DNA of 32,671 bases from Flavobacteriaceae bacterium (GCA_947446635.1 CANFHF010000022.1:1-32671); one strand, 5' to 3'. Counted from the first letter of the stretch, positions 7,360-16,676 are shown. Numbers and translations are program-made. Notes: a model not told the origin generated them from the sequence alone.

Positions 7360-8433
7360 ATGGCAAACCCTAAAGACATTTTAGTAATAACAACCTCGGC
7401 TACCGATGGATTGAAAATAAAAAAACATTTAAAACCAGTTTCGGCTCACGTAGTTGCTGGAACAAACTTGTTTAGCGACTTTTTAGGCGGATTCTCGGAT
7501 GTTTTTGGAGGTCGCTCAAATTCATATCAAAAGCAATTAACTTCTCTTTATAACGAAGCTATTGAAAGAATAAAATACAATGCACACGAAATTGGTGCGA
7601 ATTGCGTAATTGGTTTGAGTATTGATATGGATGAAATATCTGGAAAAGGAAAATCAATGTTTATGCTCACCGCAATAGGAACTGCCGTTGTTATTGAAAC
7701 CGAAGCAAAAACAAAAGTTGCATTAACTACAAATGAAAAATTTGAAAATGTTGGGATTGAAAGAATTAATAATTTAAAACAACGAAAAAATATTTTAAAT
7801 AAAGCCATCAAAGAAACATTGGCTTATGACGATGAAACTTGGGAATTTATTACTTCAAATCAAGTAGATGAAATATTTCCATATATAATGAAATCAAATG
7901 AATCTTTTGACCCTGCATTTAATACTAAATTCATTAATTATATATCTGCACTTGATGAAGACAAAGCAATCGATTTATTATACAATCAAATTTTGAATGA
8001 AAAAAGGAATACGATTTCTATCTATTTGTCTACGGTAATCAAAGAATTAAATTTGTTTGATTATAAAAGAACAATGATTTTACTAAAGAGTTTATATTTC
8101 GTAAAACAAAAAATTGGCTTAATTATTTCAAATTATGACAAACCCTTTTATGACAAAAATGATGTTGAGAATTTAAACTCTATCAAAGATTTCATACTAA
8201 ACAACTTTAAAGAGAGAGGAAAAAAATCTATCCGACCAAAATCCTTATTAAAGGAAGAAAAAGAGATTTGGAAGTGCACCGAATGTGGAAGTGATTCAAA
8301 CAATGATATTGGAGAGCTTTGCAAGAATTGTGATAGAGATATTTATGGCTTTTCAAATACCGAAATAAACCCTAAAAAAGCAGTTAATCTGATTGAACAA
8401 AAAATTGAATTAATCAATGAATATTTGGCTTAA
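7360..8433 (+). CDS. YbjQ-like (UPF0145) domain protein with C-terminal zinc ribbon
   Basis: Residues 1-115 look like a YbjQ/UPF0145 domain: ITTSATDGLKIKKHLKPVSA, then HVVAGTNLFSDF and the YNEAIERIKYNAHEIGANCV segment with a following VIGLSID strand. The middle part is helical and unknown. Near residues 303-328 a four-cysteine zinc ribbon (WKCTECG ... LCKNC) is visible. YbjQ domains form small oligomeric beta-barrels; their biochemical role is not settled. The gene lies in a tight operon with two membrane-protein genes, a secreted TPR protein and a lipoprotein, which suggests an envelope-linked function. A role in defence is only suggested by the downstream helicase. Confidence 0.7.
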   Translation: MANPKDILVITTSATDGLKIKKHLKPVSAHVVAGTNLFSDFLGGFSDVFGGRSNSYQKQLTSLYNEAIERIKYNAHEIGANCVIGLSIDMDEISGKGKSMFMLTAIGTAVVIETEAKTKVALTTNEKFENVGIERINNLKQRKNILNKAIKETLAYDDETWEFITSNQVDEIFPYIMKSNESFDPAFNTKFINYISALDEDKAIDLLYNQILNEKRNTISIYLSTVIKELNLFDYKRTMILLKSLYFVKQKIGLIISNYDKPFYDKNDVENLNSIKDFILNNFKERGKKSIRPKSLLKEEKEIWKCTECGSDSNNDIGELCKNCDRDIYGFSNTEINPKKAVNLIEQKIELINEYLA

Positions 8434-8448
8434 AAAAAATTAAAAATT

Positions 8449-8754
8449 ATGAAAAATAATGACCGAATTGTATTATCTATATTAAGTGTATGGACTTTTG
8501 TTCACTTTTGTCTTTTAGGATTAAATTATAAGACATCATCATTCCAAACACGAATACCAGGAGCTTGGAAGGGTGATTATTATACATTTGATAGAACTCC
8601 AGAAGAAAAGTTTTATCCCTTCACCATTGGGATTGAATCAGCGTTTGATATTAGATATTACGACTTTTCTGAATTTGCAGTTTACGTGCTTGGAGCGTGG
8701 TTAATATTTGTTCTTTATAAATTAAATGATAAAAAAAATCATATAAAAAACTGA
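8449..8754 (+). CDS. Two-segment membrane protein
   Basis: The 101-aa product has a hydrophobic segment near residues 7-25 (VLSILSVWTFVHFCLLGLN). A polar, aromatic loop (GAWKGDYYTFDRTPEEKFYPF) follows, then a second segment at 76-91 (FAVYVLGAWLIFVLYKL). Both ends are probably cytoplasmic and the loop periplasmic. No family recognised. It lies 15 nt after the YbjQ-like gene and 10 nt before the TPR gene, so it is part of the same operon. Confidence 0.6.
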   Translation: MKNNDRIVLSILSVWTFVHFCLLGLNYKTSSFQTRIPGAWKGDYYTFDRTPEEKFYPFTIGIESAFDIRYYDFSEFAVYVLGAWLIFVLYKLNDKKNHIKN

Positions 8755-8764
8755 AAATTAAATT

Positions 8765-9670
8765 ATGAAAAAATACTTTTACTTATTTTTACTATTTGTC
8801 ACCTCTTTTACTTATTGCCAGACTGCTGAAGAGTATTTCAACAAAGCATATGAAAAAAATGAAATGAAAGATTATCAGGGAGCAATAGAAGATTATACTA
8901 AAGCCGTTGAGATTAATCCTAATTATATTGATGCTTTTGTTAGCAGAAGTGATTCTAAATATTATTCACAAGACTATCAAGGAGCAATAGATGATTGTAC
9001 TGAAGCAATTAAAATAAATCCAGCTTTTAGTGATGCTTATATTAACAGAGGGCTTGCAAAAAGACATTTAAAAGATTACGAAGGAGCTATAGAAGATTAT
9101 TCGAAAGTAATTGATTTGAAACCTAATGAAGACCAAGCCTATACATTTAGAGCTTCTGTAAAAGAGACGTTAGAAGACTACCAAGGTGCGATAAAAGATT
9201 ATTCTGAAGCTATTAGATTAAATTCTAATGATTATGTTTACTATTACCGTAGAGGAAATCTTAAGTTCAAATTAGAGGACTATAGAGGGGCAATTATTGA
9301 TTTTTCCCGAGCCAGTGAATTAAACCCTAATTTCGAATATAATTATTATTATATAGGGTTGGCAAAAAGTAAAATTAAAGAATATAAGGGGTCAATTGCA
9401 AGTTTTTCTAAAGCTATTCTTCTAAACTCAAAAGAAAGCTTTTATTATTTTCTTAGAGGTACATCAAAGCATGATTTAAAGGATTATCAAGGGGCTCTAA
9501 CTGATTATTCTCAGGCTATTAAATTAAATCCTACATCTAATTCTTATTATAATAGAGGATTAATTAAATTAAAGCTTCATCAAAAGAATAGTGCTTGTTT
9601 AGATTTTAGTAAGGCAGGGGAATTAGGTGATGAAGATGTTTATGAAACGATTAAAAATTATTGTAATTAA
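8765..9670 (+). CDS. Secreted tetratricopeptide-repeat protein
   Basis: An N-terminal signal peptide (KKYFYLFLLFVTSFTYC, then QTAEEYF) is followed by about eight 34-residue TPR units. Each has the pattern L.DYQGAI.DY..AI.LNP...YY.RG. The repeats fill the protein to its C-terminus. TPR arrays bind protein partners; here in the periplasm or at the cell surface. The DNA of neighbouring repeats is diverged, so it is not a recent expansion. It lies between the two-span membrane protein and a lipoprotein gene (7-nt gap), consistent with an envelope complex. Confidence 0.85.
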   Translation: MKKYFYLFLLFVTSFTYCQTAEEYFNKAYEKNEMKDYQGAIEDYTKAVEINPNYIDAFVSRSDSKYYSQDYQGAIDDCTEAIKINPAFSDAYINRGLAKRHLKDYEGAIEDYSKVIDLKPNEDQAYTFRASVKETLEDYQGAIKDYSEAIRLNSNDYVYYYRRGNLKFKLEDYRGAIIDFSRASELNPNFEYNYYYIGLAKSKIKEYKGSIASFSKAILLNSKESFYYFLRGTSKHDLKDYQGALTDYSQAIKLNPTSNSYYNRGLIKLKLHQKNSACLDFSKAGELGDEDVYETIKNYCN

Positions 9671-9677
9671 ATAAATT

Positions 9678-10250
9678 ATGAAAAAGATAGTATTAGGAAT
9701 ATTGATGGCAATGAGTTTTTTTAATTGCAAACAATCTGAAAAAAAATACACATTCGAAGAGCAACAACAAATTGATAGTATTAAAACATCAATTTTAAAG
9801 GAAGTTGAAAATAAAGTCTATAAAGATAGTGTTGGTGGGTGGAAGTATGAAACTGAGATAAACAAGATGACCAGTGCTAAAGATGTATTTTGCAGAGTTC
9901 AAAGTAATGAAAGTTTGAAATTAGATTTCCCTTACGACGGGGTTAATTATGGAGGATTAACTGTTCGAAGAATGAACGGGGAAATGGATATAATTATATC
10001 AATAATGAAAGGTCAAATATCTGGTGGTTATGAAAATGAATATTTTAAAGCTCGTTTTGATGATGGGAAACAAATGACTTTTTCATATTTGAGTCCAACA
10101 GATAATTCAACTGAATCAATTTTTGTAGAAAACAGAAGTAAATTTTTAAAAAAATTACGAACTGCAAAAAAGGTATTAATTCAATTACCACTATATCATA
10201 ATGGAAATCAAATATTAGAATTTAATACAGAAGGGTTGAAATTTGAATAA
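9678..10250 (+). CDS. Hypothetical lipoprotein
   Basis: The 190-aa product has a lipoprotein signal: KKIVLGILMAMSFFNC with Cys17 as the likely lipidated residue. A charged helix follows, then a beta-rich domain (FCRVQSNESLKLDFPYDG, MDIIISIMKGQISGG, KVLIQLPLYHNG). This pattern resembles small Bacteroidota lipoproteins of unknown function. It is the last gene of the 7073 operon, 80 nt before the helicase-nuclease, which has its own promoter-like box. Confidence 0.7.
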   Translation: MKKIVLGILMAMSFFNCKQSEKKYTFEEQQQIDSIKTSILKEVENKVYKDSVGGWKYETEINKMTSAKDVFCRVQSNESLKLDFPYDGVNYGGLTVRRMNGEMDIIISIMKGQISGGYENEYFKARFDDGKQMTFSYLSPTDNSTESIFVENRSKFLKKLRTAKKVLIQLPLYHNGNQILEFNTEGLKFE

Positions 10251-10285
10251 AATATAACAATGGAAAGTAATATAAAACATTAGAT

Positions 10286-10313
10286 GTCCAAAAAATTTAA
10301 CATAATTTTGGAC
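10286..10313. promoter_or_regulatory. Inverted repeat overlapping the helicase-nuclease -7 box
   Basis: Eight-bp perfect arms (GTCCAAAA / TTTTGGAC) flank 12 nt. The right arm overlaps TAATTTTG (10303-10310), a perfect TAnnTTTG -7 element 20 nt before the ATG. Binding of a regulator here would block the promoter. It could alternatively be a weak terminator of the lipoprotein operon. Confidence 0.4.
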
Positions 10314-10330
10314 TGTACTATTTGACAAAT

Positions 10331-13300
10331 ATGGAGTTAACTGAAAAACTATTATCCGAACTACAAAGGCGTTTAAAAATTGGTAACCGTAGAGGTGTTC
10401 ATTTAAATGCAATCCCTGCAAATTCAAGGTATAAATTTGACTTAAATAGACTTTCTCATATAGACAAAAATCTTCCCAATAGTTTCATATCTGAACTCTT
10501 AACGCAACAACCACTGAAATTTAGAATTAGTTGGAAAGACAATGTGCCTGACTTGAATTCCTTGTTTGAAGAAGACCAAACGCAACTTGTAAAAATTACA
10601 AAAGCATTTGAAAACCTGATAAATCAAACAGATGCAATTGAATCTGAAAAAGGAATAAATACATTTGGTTTTGGATTTCCAATTTTAGCAAGACGGGATA
10701 AGGCAGATAACAAATTGACTGTTGCACCAATACTTATTTGGTCGCTAAGAATAAAGAGAACAAAAGAATTTAACACTTGGGAAATTTTAAGAAATGAAGA
10801 AGACCCAATTTACATAAATGAAGTTTTAATAAATCATTTGCAAAGCGATGCAAATGTAGCTATCGACCAAATTCCAAGCGAAATGCTTGACGATGGACTA
10901 ATAGAAAGTAGTGAACTAATTGGAATTTGTTCAAATTTAATTAAAACAATTAATACATCAGTACCAGACGATTTAAAACAAACTTTTGAAAAGAAACTAA
11001 AAAACATAACATCTATTGGAGATAAAAATCACTACGAAAAGTTACCACTAAATTTTTCCAATTCTCTAATTGATTTTAGTGGCCTATTTTCAATATTTGA
11101 AGTTCAAAAACAAAATATTATTACTGACTTTGACGAACTTCTAAAACTTGAAGGTCAGCAAATAAGTCTTGATGATTTAGAAGGAAATTCGTTTCAACCG
11201 ATTTCATCGATTGAAACCGACCCTTCACAGCAAAGCATTTTGCACTCTTTAGAAAGCAAAAGAAATTTATTAATTCAAGGTCCACCAGGAACAGGAAAAA
11301 GTCAAACACTTACGGCTGTATTAATCAATGCACTTGAAAACAACAAAAAGACAATTGTGGTTTGCGAAAAAAGAACTGCACTTGAAGTATTGCATAATGC
11401 TCTTATTGAAAAGGGATTAAACAATAATTGTGTTTTAGTTAGAGATATTATAAAAGATAGAAAAACAGTTGTAGATTCTGTTAGAGATAGAGTTGATGAT
11501 TCTGAATATAAAAAATATCGTTATAATTATTCCAAAGAATCGTTAGACACAATTTTACAAAAAGCGAAAAATTTAATCACAAGCATTAACAAAAAACATC
11601 AGAAAATTGGTCAAGAAATTTTAGGTTCCAATAATTGGACTAATATTGTGGGGCAATATTTGAAAGAAAATAAAAGTCAAAACCAAGAAACGAAATTAAC
11701 TATTGACAAAAACCTTTTTAAATATTCTACTAAAGAACTCAATGACTACCTTGATTTAATACATAAAGGAAATCAATCTTATATTGATTTTTCACCAATT
11801 GAATCAGTTTCATTTTTAAATTCTCAAAAATTAGTAGGCGAAAATCCGTATTTGATTAAACAGAACTTAAGCAATGATTTTGAAAGTTATTTTACACAAC
11901 TTGAAAGTATAAAGAAACTTTTACAAGTAAATAGAAATGAATATTTTGATTTGAGAAATATAGATTTTTCAAACCATATAAAATCAATAACTGAATTGAT
12001 TTCAGAAATTATTTCTTATGAAAGTAAATTAGAAAAATTAATTCAAACAACAAAAATTGAATTCTCTAATTTCCGCAGTTTAGAATTAAATAACCAAGAA
12101 AGTAAAATCACTAACATTATTTCAGAAATTGATGTCCTTTTTGATAAGAACAGAAATAATGAAGATTTAAAAGACCAAAATAAAATCAATAGTTTTAGCT
12201 TTAAACTTTTATCAGTTTTCTCAAAAGCAAAAAAGGAAACTATTGCCGACCATAATTCGCTCAAAAAACATTTTGAGAAATTAGAGACAACAATTAAAAA
12301 TGCAAAAGATTTTCCAAATGCAGATTTTCCAATTACATTATCTGAAAAACAAAATATTTTAAAGTATTACAAATCAGAATTAAATGAAGTAAAGAATTAT
12401 TTCAATCAAAAAATTGAAAGCGAATTTGATTCTTTTAATTTTCATTTAATTTTAAACATCAACGATGCGTCAAATCAATTTCAATCATTAAATAAGGAAA
12501 TCAATAATCATCTAAATTCTTCAGAATTTCAAAATCATCTACTTGAAATTAAAAACACTTTTTCAAATCTTCAAAGTGAATTAATTTCTCATTTCGAAAA
12601 TCTAAAAAATAATTTAAACTCACATAAAGACTTAAATTACAGCTATTCTTTTACAAAAAGCCACATTGAAAACAAAACTACTTTTGATGAAGTATTTGCA
12701 AAAATAGAATCAACAAAAAATGAATTTGATTCTAAAATTCAAACTGAATTCCAGAATTTAAGTTTGCTAAAAACAAGTCCTAATCAATTGGATTTAAAAA
12801 ATTTACCAATTCTACAAGAAAAAGTGAACGATTTAAACAATAAGATACAAACTGATAATTGGATTACCGAAAAACTTAAATTTAACGACCTTAATAAATT
12901 AATTGAAGAAGTAGAAAAAATTATAACCAAAAAGAATAATTACTTTAATGCAGACCAAGACTATTTCTCTATTGAATTTAGATGGTTTCAATTTTTCAAT
13001 TTACTAAACGCAGAAGAAAAAGACATCGTAAACGAATTAATTGGTAAACAAAATTGGCGTAAAACATTTTTAATTCATTATTTACATTCATTGTTACTCT
13101 CATCCGCAAATATGGATTTACCAACAAATAGCGATGAACATACTGAATTAAACATAGCCCTTAAAAGCATAGAGAAAGAACAACTTAAATACATTAAAGA
13201 TTTTTGGTTCTCAAAACAAATTGACAAAACAAGAGAATTTGAACAACGCAATAACAATTTATCCGTAGAAAATTTATACAACAAAAGAAGCAGTCCAAAA

Positions 13301-15148
13301 TTCAAACGTCTTTCATTACGCCAAATTGTACAATATGATTCAGATTTATTTACAAGTTTCTTTCCAATAATTTTGACTTCGCCAGATGTTGCAAGTAATT
13401 TATTTAAAGGAATGAATGGATATTTTGATATCGTAATGTTTGACGAAGCCAGTCAATTAAGACTTGAAGATAATTTACCAGCAATTCTAAAAGGCAAACA
13501 AATAATTATTGCAGGCGATGAGCATCAAATGCCACCGTCTAATTATTTTAGCAAAGTTTTTGATGGAGAAGTTGAAGACGAAGACGATGTAGAAGAAGAA
13601 AAAATTGTTGTTGATAGAGATAATTTATTGCTTTCTTGTGAGTCATTACTTGAATTTGGAATGGAGTTGAAATTTGAAAAACAACATTTAGATTTTCATT
13701 ACAGGTCAAGGCATCCCTATTTAATTGACTTTTCTAACTATGCTTTTTACAACCAAAGATTAAAACCTTTACCTACAACATTTGAGTATGTACCAATTAA
13801 ATATATTCAAGTGAATGGTACATTTACTGAACATACAAACGAGGCAGAAGCCGAAATGGTACTTTCGATAATTGACAAAAATATTAACCGTTTACCAAAT
13901 GGAGAATACCCATCACTTGGCATAGCGACATTCAACATTGCTCAACGAAATTTAATAAAAAGCAAAATATTAGAACGACAAAAGTTTTCAAAATTTGAAG
14001 AATTCAATAGCAAAATTCAAGAGTTAGAAGAGAAAGGGATGTTCATTAAAAACTTGGAAAATATACAAGGAGATGAACGTGATGTAATCATTTTATCTAC
14101 AACTTATGGAATAGGAAAAGATAGAAAATTTGCTCAAAGATTTGGACCAATAAACCATACAAAAGGGTATAAATTATTGAATGTAATTATTACCAGAGCA
14201 AAATACAAAGTATATGTATGCACCTCAATTCCAGAGCAGGTTTTTATGAACTACAAGGAATATTTGATAACTGAAGGTTCAAATAATAAAAGAGCCGTTT
14301 TGTATGCTTATTTAGCCTATTCAAAGGCTGTCAGCGATAGTAATAATGAATCAAGAGTTTCAGTTTTAACAACACTTGCCGAGAATACACCAAACTCTGC
14401 AAGTTATGATTCGTTTTTAGGGGCTGATTTAGAATCACCATTTGAAGAAGAAGTTTACCAAAGACTTGTTGACGAATTAGGGCATAAAAATTTAATTCCA
14501 CAATTAAAAGTTTCTGAATTTAGAATTGATTTAGTTTACGACCCAAAAATAGTTGGAGTTCCAAAAATAGCTATTGAATGTGACGGAGCAAAATATCATT
14601 CAAGTAGAGAAGCATATTTATACGACAGACACAGACAAAAAATATTAGAAGACCACGGTTTTGTTTTCCATCGAATTTGGAGTACAAATTGGTGGGATAA
14701 TCCAAGTAGAGAAACAGCGAAACTTGTTGCATTTATTAAACGTATTGAAGTGTCAAATCATAATTTAAAAAATCATTCAAATTTAGCTTCTGCATTTACT
14801 GACGACATAGAAATTTTGGAAGAATATGTTTTACAAAATTCGTTTATAAACATTGAAAAAGACAATGAAATTATACAAGCAATTGAACAAAAAAAACCAG
14901 AGCAGACAAAGGTTTTAACTGCACAAGTAAATGTAAATAGTAAGGTCAAATTGAAATATAATAACGGTAAGGATATGACAGTTTTGATAATGGAAACTGA
15001 AAAAGACAAAAACCAAATTAACAATGGAGTTCAAAATATTTATTGCAAATCACCATTAGCTATTTCACTTATTGGAAACACAATCGGCGACATTGTAAAA
15101 ATCGGAAACCTTGACAACTTTGTAGAAATATTAGAAATAAAAAATTAA
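10331..15148 (+). CDS. DUF4011-type SF1 helicase with C-terminal REase (single-gene defence candidate)
   Basis: This 1605-aa protein starts at ATG 10331; an upstream TTG adds only three residues. The N-terminus fits the DUF4011 region. Walker A GPPGTGKS lies near residue 316. A ~600-residue helical, coiled-coil-rich insertion follows. Then come Walker B FDEASQ (~1036), GDEHQMPP (~1062), HYRSRHP (~1123), QGDERDVI (~1246) and TRAKYKVYV (~1288), the SF1 helicase motifs. The C-terminus has a PD-(D/E)XK nuclease of the REase_MTES_1575/Vsr-like type: SPFEEEVYQ, RIDLVYD and IECDGAKYH (~1370-1420), then the RIWSTNWW motif. Proteins of this architecture are frequent in defence islands and some give phage resistance. 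It probably unwinds and cuts invading nucleic acid. It ends 23 nt before the right inverted repeat. Confidence 0.88.
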   Translation: MELTEKLLSELQRRLKIGNRRGVHLNAIPANSRYKFDLNRLSHIDKNLPNSFISELLTQQPLKFRISWKDNVPDLNSLFEEDQTQLVKITKAFENLINQTDAIESEKGINTFGFGFPILARRDKADNKLTVAPILIWSLRIKRTKEFNTWEILRNEEDPIYINEVLINHLQSDANVAIDQIPSEMLDDGLIESSELIGICSNLIKTINTSVPDDLKQTFEKKLKNITSIGDKNHYEKLPLNFSNSLIDFSGLFSIFEVQKQNIITDFDELLKLEGQQISLDDLEGNSFQPISSIETDPSQQSILHSLESKRNLLIQGPPGTGKSQTLTAVLINALENNKKTIVVCEKRTALEVLHNALIEKGLNNNCVLVRDIIKDRKTVVDSVRDRVDDSEYKKYRYNYSKESLDTILQKAKNLITSINKKHQKIGQEILGSNNWTNIVGQYLKENKSQNQETKLTIDKNLFKYSTKELNDYLDLIHKGNQSYIDFSPIESVSFLNSQKLVGENPYLIKQNLSNDFESYFTQLESIKKLLQVNRNEYFDLRNIDFSNHIKSITELISEIISYESKLEKLIQTTKIEFSNFRSLELNNQESKITNIISEIDVLFDKNRNNEDLKDQNKINSFSFKLLSVFSKAKKETIADHNSLKKHFEKLETTIKNAKDFPNADFPITLSEKQNILKYYKSELNEVKNYFNQKIESEFDSFNFHLILNINDASNQFQSLNKEINNHLNSSEFQNHLLEIKNTFSNLQSELISHFENLKNNLNSHKDLNYSYSFTKSHIENKTTFDEVFAKIESTKNEFDSKIQTEFQNLSLLKTSPNQLDLKNLPILQEKVNDLNNKIQTDNWITEKLKFNDLNKLIEEVEKIITKKNNYFNADQDYFSIEFRWFQFFNLLNAEEKDIVNELIGKQNWRKTFLIHYLHSLLLSSANMDLPTNSDEHTELNIALKSIEKEQLKYIKDFWFSKQIDKTREFEQRNNNLSVENLYNKRSSPKFKRLSLRQIVQYDSDLFTSFFPIILTSPDVASNLFKGMNGYFDIVMFDEASQLRLEDNLPAILKGKQIIIAGDEHQMPPSNYFSKVFDGEVEDEDDVEEEKIVVDRDNLLLSCESLLEFGMELKFEKQHLDFHYRSRHPYLIDFSNYAFYNQRLKPLPTTFEYVPIKYIQVNGTFTEHTNEAEAEMVLSIIDKNINRLPNGEYPSLGIATFNIAQRNLIKSKILERQKFSKFEEFNSKIQELEEKGMFIKNLENIQGDERDVIILSTTYGIGKDRKFAQRFGPINHTKGYKLLNVIITRAKYKVYVCTSIPEQVFMNYKEYLITEGSNNKRAVLYAYLAYSKAVSDSNNESRVSVLTTLAENTPNSASYDSFLGADLESPFEEEVYQRLVDELGHKNLIPQLKVSEFRIDLVYDPKIVGVPKIAIECDGAKYHSSREAYLYDRHRQKILEDHGFVFHRIWSTNWWDNPSRETAKLVAFIKRIEVSNHNLKNHSNLASAFTDDIEILEEYVLQNSFINIEKDNEIIQAIEQKKPEQTKVLTAQVNVNSKVKLKYNNGKDMTVLIMETEKDKNQINNGVQNIYCKSPLAISLIGNTIGDIVKIGNLDNFVEILEIKN

Positions 15149-15171
15149 ATTTAATATTGACAAAAGGGTTT

Positions 15172-15197
15172 CGTTATGGTTCGCCTTCCTTCAAATA
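15172..15197 (-). repeat. Right copy of 26-bp inverted repeat
   Basis: Reverse complement of 6566-6591 with one mismatch (25/26). It lies in the gap between the convergent helicase-nuclease and recombinase-associated genes. The pair encloses about 8.6 kb. Confidence 0.7.
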
Positions 15198-15235
15198 TAG
15201 TATTACAAAAACAACTCAATAAGATTGATTTCTAA

Positions 15236-15547
15236 TTAAAGAATACACATTTTAACTTCACGCACTTCATTATAAAAATCCAATTCTGTACAGATTAAAA
15301 TGGTATTTAGCTTTGATAACAAGAACTTTTGAACCTGTTGTAGTTCTTCAAAACACATAGGTTTTAATGATTTTATAGAGACTTGTTCAACATATTTGGA
15401 GTTTAATATTGTCAGTCGGTTTGAAAAAAAAATTATTGAGTTCAACCTGACAGAATACTGACTTCCAAATTTATTTTTAAGCATCTTGCTCAATATCATA
15501 TTTGATATTCGGTAAACCTCATTTATGGTAGCGGGTTCGGTTGTCAT
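15236..15547 (-). CDS. Hypothetical partner of the small serine recombinase
   Basis: The 103-aa product is soluble with mixed charge (SIKSLKPMCFEELQQVQKFL). I recognise no family. Its ATG overlaps the TGA of the recombinase gene by 4 nt (ATGA), so translation is coupled and the two probably work together. An accessory or directionality role is inferred from that coupling only. Confidence 0.6.
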   Translation of the reverse strand: MTTEPATINEVYRISNMILSKMLKNKFGSQYSVRLNSIIFFSNRLTILNSKYVEQVSIKSLKPMCFEELQQVQKFLLSKLNTILICTELDFYNEVREVKMCIL

Positions 15548-16188
15548 ATCATTTGAAGTTTTTTTGCCGTTAATTTTACTTTCAAGATGGTGTTCGTTGA
15601 CTTATTCGTCAATCCGGATATTTGTCGGATTGTCAATTTTTTTTTCAATAATTTCAAAACATCCGAATGTTTTTGGATTGTTTCGTCTTCAGTTTCAATT
15701 GAACCTGATTTTCTACCCACTTTACCCCCATTCTTGATATGATTCCGATATCCGGAAACCATTCTAATTTTTGTTAGTTGTGCTTCCATATTGGCTACAC
15801 TAAATAAAATCTGAACCATAAACATTGACAATGAATTGGGTGTCTTATCATCGTTCAATGTTTCCAAGTTGAAATTCTTGATGTAGATGGATACTTTCTT
15901 ATCGGATAGCAATTGGATATTTTGAAGGGATTGTATAACGGAACGCCCTATGCGACTTAGCTCCCAAGTCAATAATTTTTCAATCTCACCTTTTTCAATC
16001 TCTTCTAACATCTTTGAAAATATTGGTCGGTCTTCATTTTTTTTGAACCCACTTACTTTTTCTTCATATACCCCTACGAGTTCATACCCCATTTTGTTGG
16101 CATACTCAATAAGTTCATTTGTTTGTCGTTCGGTGTCCTGACGATTGCCTTCAGAACTCACTCTTGAATAGATTACTGCTTTTGTCAT
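15544..16188 (-). CDS. Small serine recombinase (resolvase/invertase type)
   Basis: The 214-aa product has the resolvase N-terminal domain: YSRVSSEGNRQDTERQ with Ser11 as nucleophile, then WELSRIGRS (the conserved Arg region) and the E-helix (SLSMFMVQILFSVANMEAQLTKIR). The GGKVGRKSGS linker leads to a C-terminal HTH (LTIRQISGLTNKSTNTILKV). Length fits small resolvases and invertases. Repeats of TGTCTCAA / TTGAGACA lie directly upstream and are good res-site candidates. The gene is near the right end of the segment bounded by 26-bp inverted repeats, but whether it acts on those is unknown. Confidence 0.88.
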   Translation of the reverse strand: MTKAVIYSRVSSEGNRQDTERQTNELIEYANKMGYELVGVYEEKVSGFKKNEDRPIFSKMLEEIEKGEIEKLLTWELSRIGRSVIQSLQNIQLLSDKKVSIYIKNFNLETLNDDKTPNSLSMFMVQILFSVANMEAQLTKIRMVSGYRNHIKNGGKVGRKSGSIETEDETIQKHSDVLKLLKKKLTIRQISGLTNKSTNTILKVKLTAKKLQMI

Positions 16189-16190
16189 AA

Positions 16191-16298
16191 TGTCTCAATT
16201 TTATCCTTTGAATTTCGTTGAGGCTAACATACAGCGGAAAACCTATATCTCGGCGCGGGATTTTACTATTTTTTTGAGACAGAAATTAAATTGAGACA
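16191..16298. promoter_or_regulatory. Res-like repeats upstream of the small recombinase
   Basis: TGTCTCAATTT (16191-16201) has an inverted partner AAATTGAGACA (16288-16298), and a third TTGAGACA lies at 16274-16281. Several copies of one half-site beside a resolvase gene are the usual layout of a resolution site that also autoregulates the gene. Confidence 0.5.
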
Positions 16299-16324
16299 CT
16301 TATTAAGATATGTGATGAGGTTAA

Positions 16325-16349
16325 ATAAAAAAACCTCCTAATGGAGGTT
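16325..16349 (-). terminator. Terminator of the AbiE operon
   Basis: A 7-bp stem (AACCTCC / GGAGGTT) with a TAAT loop is followed on the minus strand by a run of T. It lies 30 nt after the last gene of the three-gene AbiE operon. Confidence 0.7.
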
Positions 16350-16379
16350 GATTATTATTTATATCGTAAGACAGGGTAT

Positions 16380-16670
16380 TTATAATTCTATTTGAATTTT
16401 TACTTTACCTCCTAAACCTTTTTCTACAATATCATACAAATTTTTTAATGTTAGATTACTACCATTATTTTCAATTCTTGATATATATTCTCTTTTTTTA
16501 TCTACAAGTTCTCCAAGTTCTGTTTGAGTTAAATGTTTTTCCTCCCTGGCTTTTTTTAGTTGAAGCCCAATTTTAAAACCTTCAAAATCTCTTTCAAGTG
16601 CATCTCGTCTATCAGTACCTTTAGCACCATAAACATTATCTTTAATATCTTTCCAGCTTTTAGTTTCCAT
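16380..16670 (-). CDS. XRE-family HTH protein (HigA-like), third gene of the AbiE operon
   Basis: The 96-aa product has an XRE helix-turn-helix at about residues 37-80: LKKAREEKHLTQTELGELV, then REYISRIENNGSNLTL. The ending KVKIQIEL resembles HigA-type antitoxins. It starts 6 nt after the AbiEii stop and shares its operon. Classical AbiE systems have two genes, with AbiEi as antitoxin and repressor. An added XRE gene could be a second regulator, or an antitoxin remnant. The terminator follows directly, so this is the last gene. Confidence 0.8.
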   Translation of the reverse strand: METKSWKDIKDNVYGAKGTDRRDALERDFEGFKIGLQLKKAREEKHLTQTELGELVDKKREYISRIENNGSNLTLKNLYDIVEKGLGGKVKIQIEL

Positions 16671-16676
16671 AATTAT

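Noticed and set aside
6566..15197. Composite transposon bounded by the 26-bp repeats
   Set aside because: There is no transposase inside or at the ends, and I found no target duplication outside the repeats.
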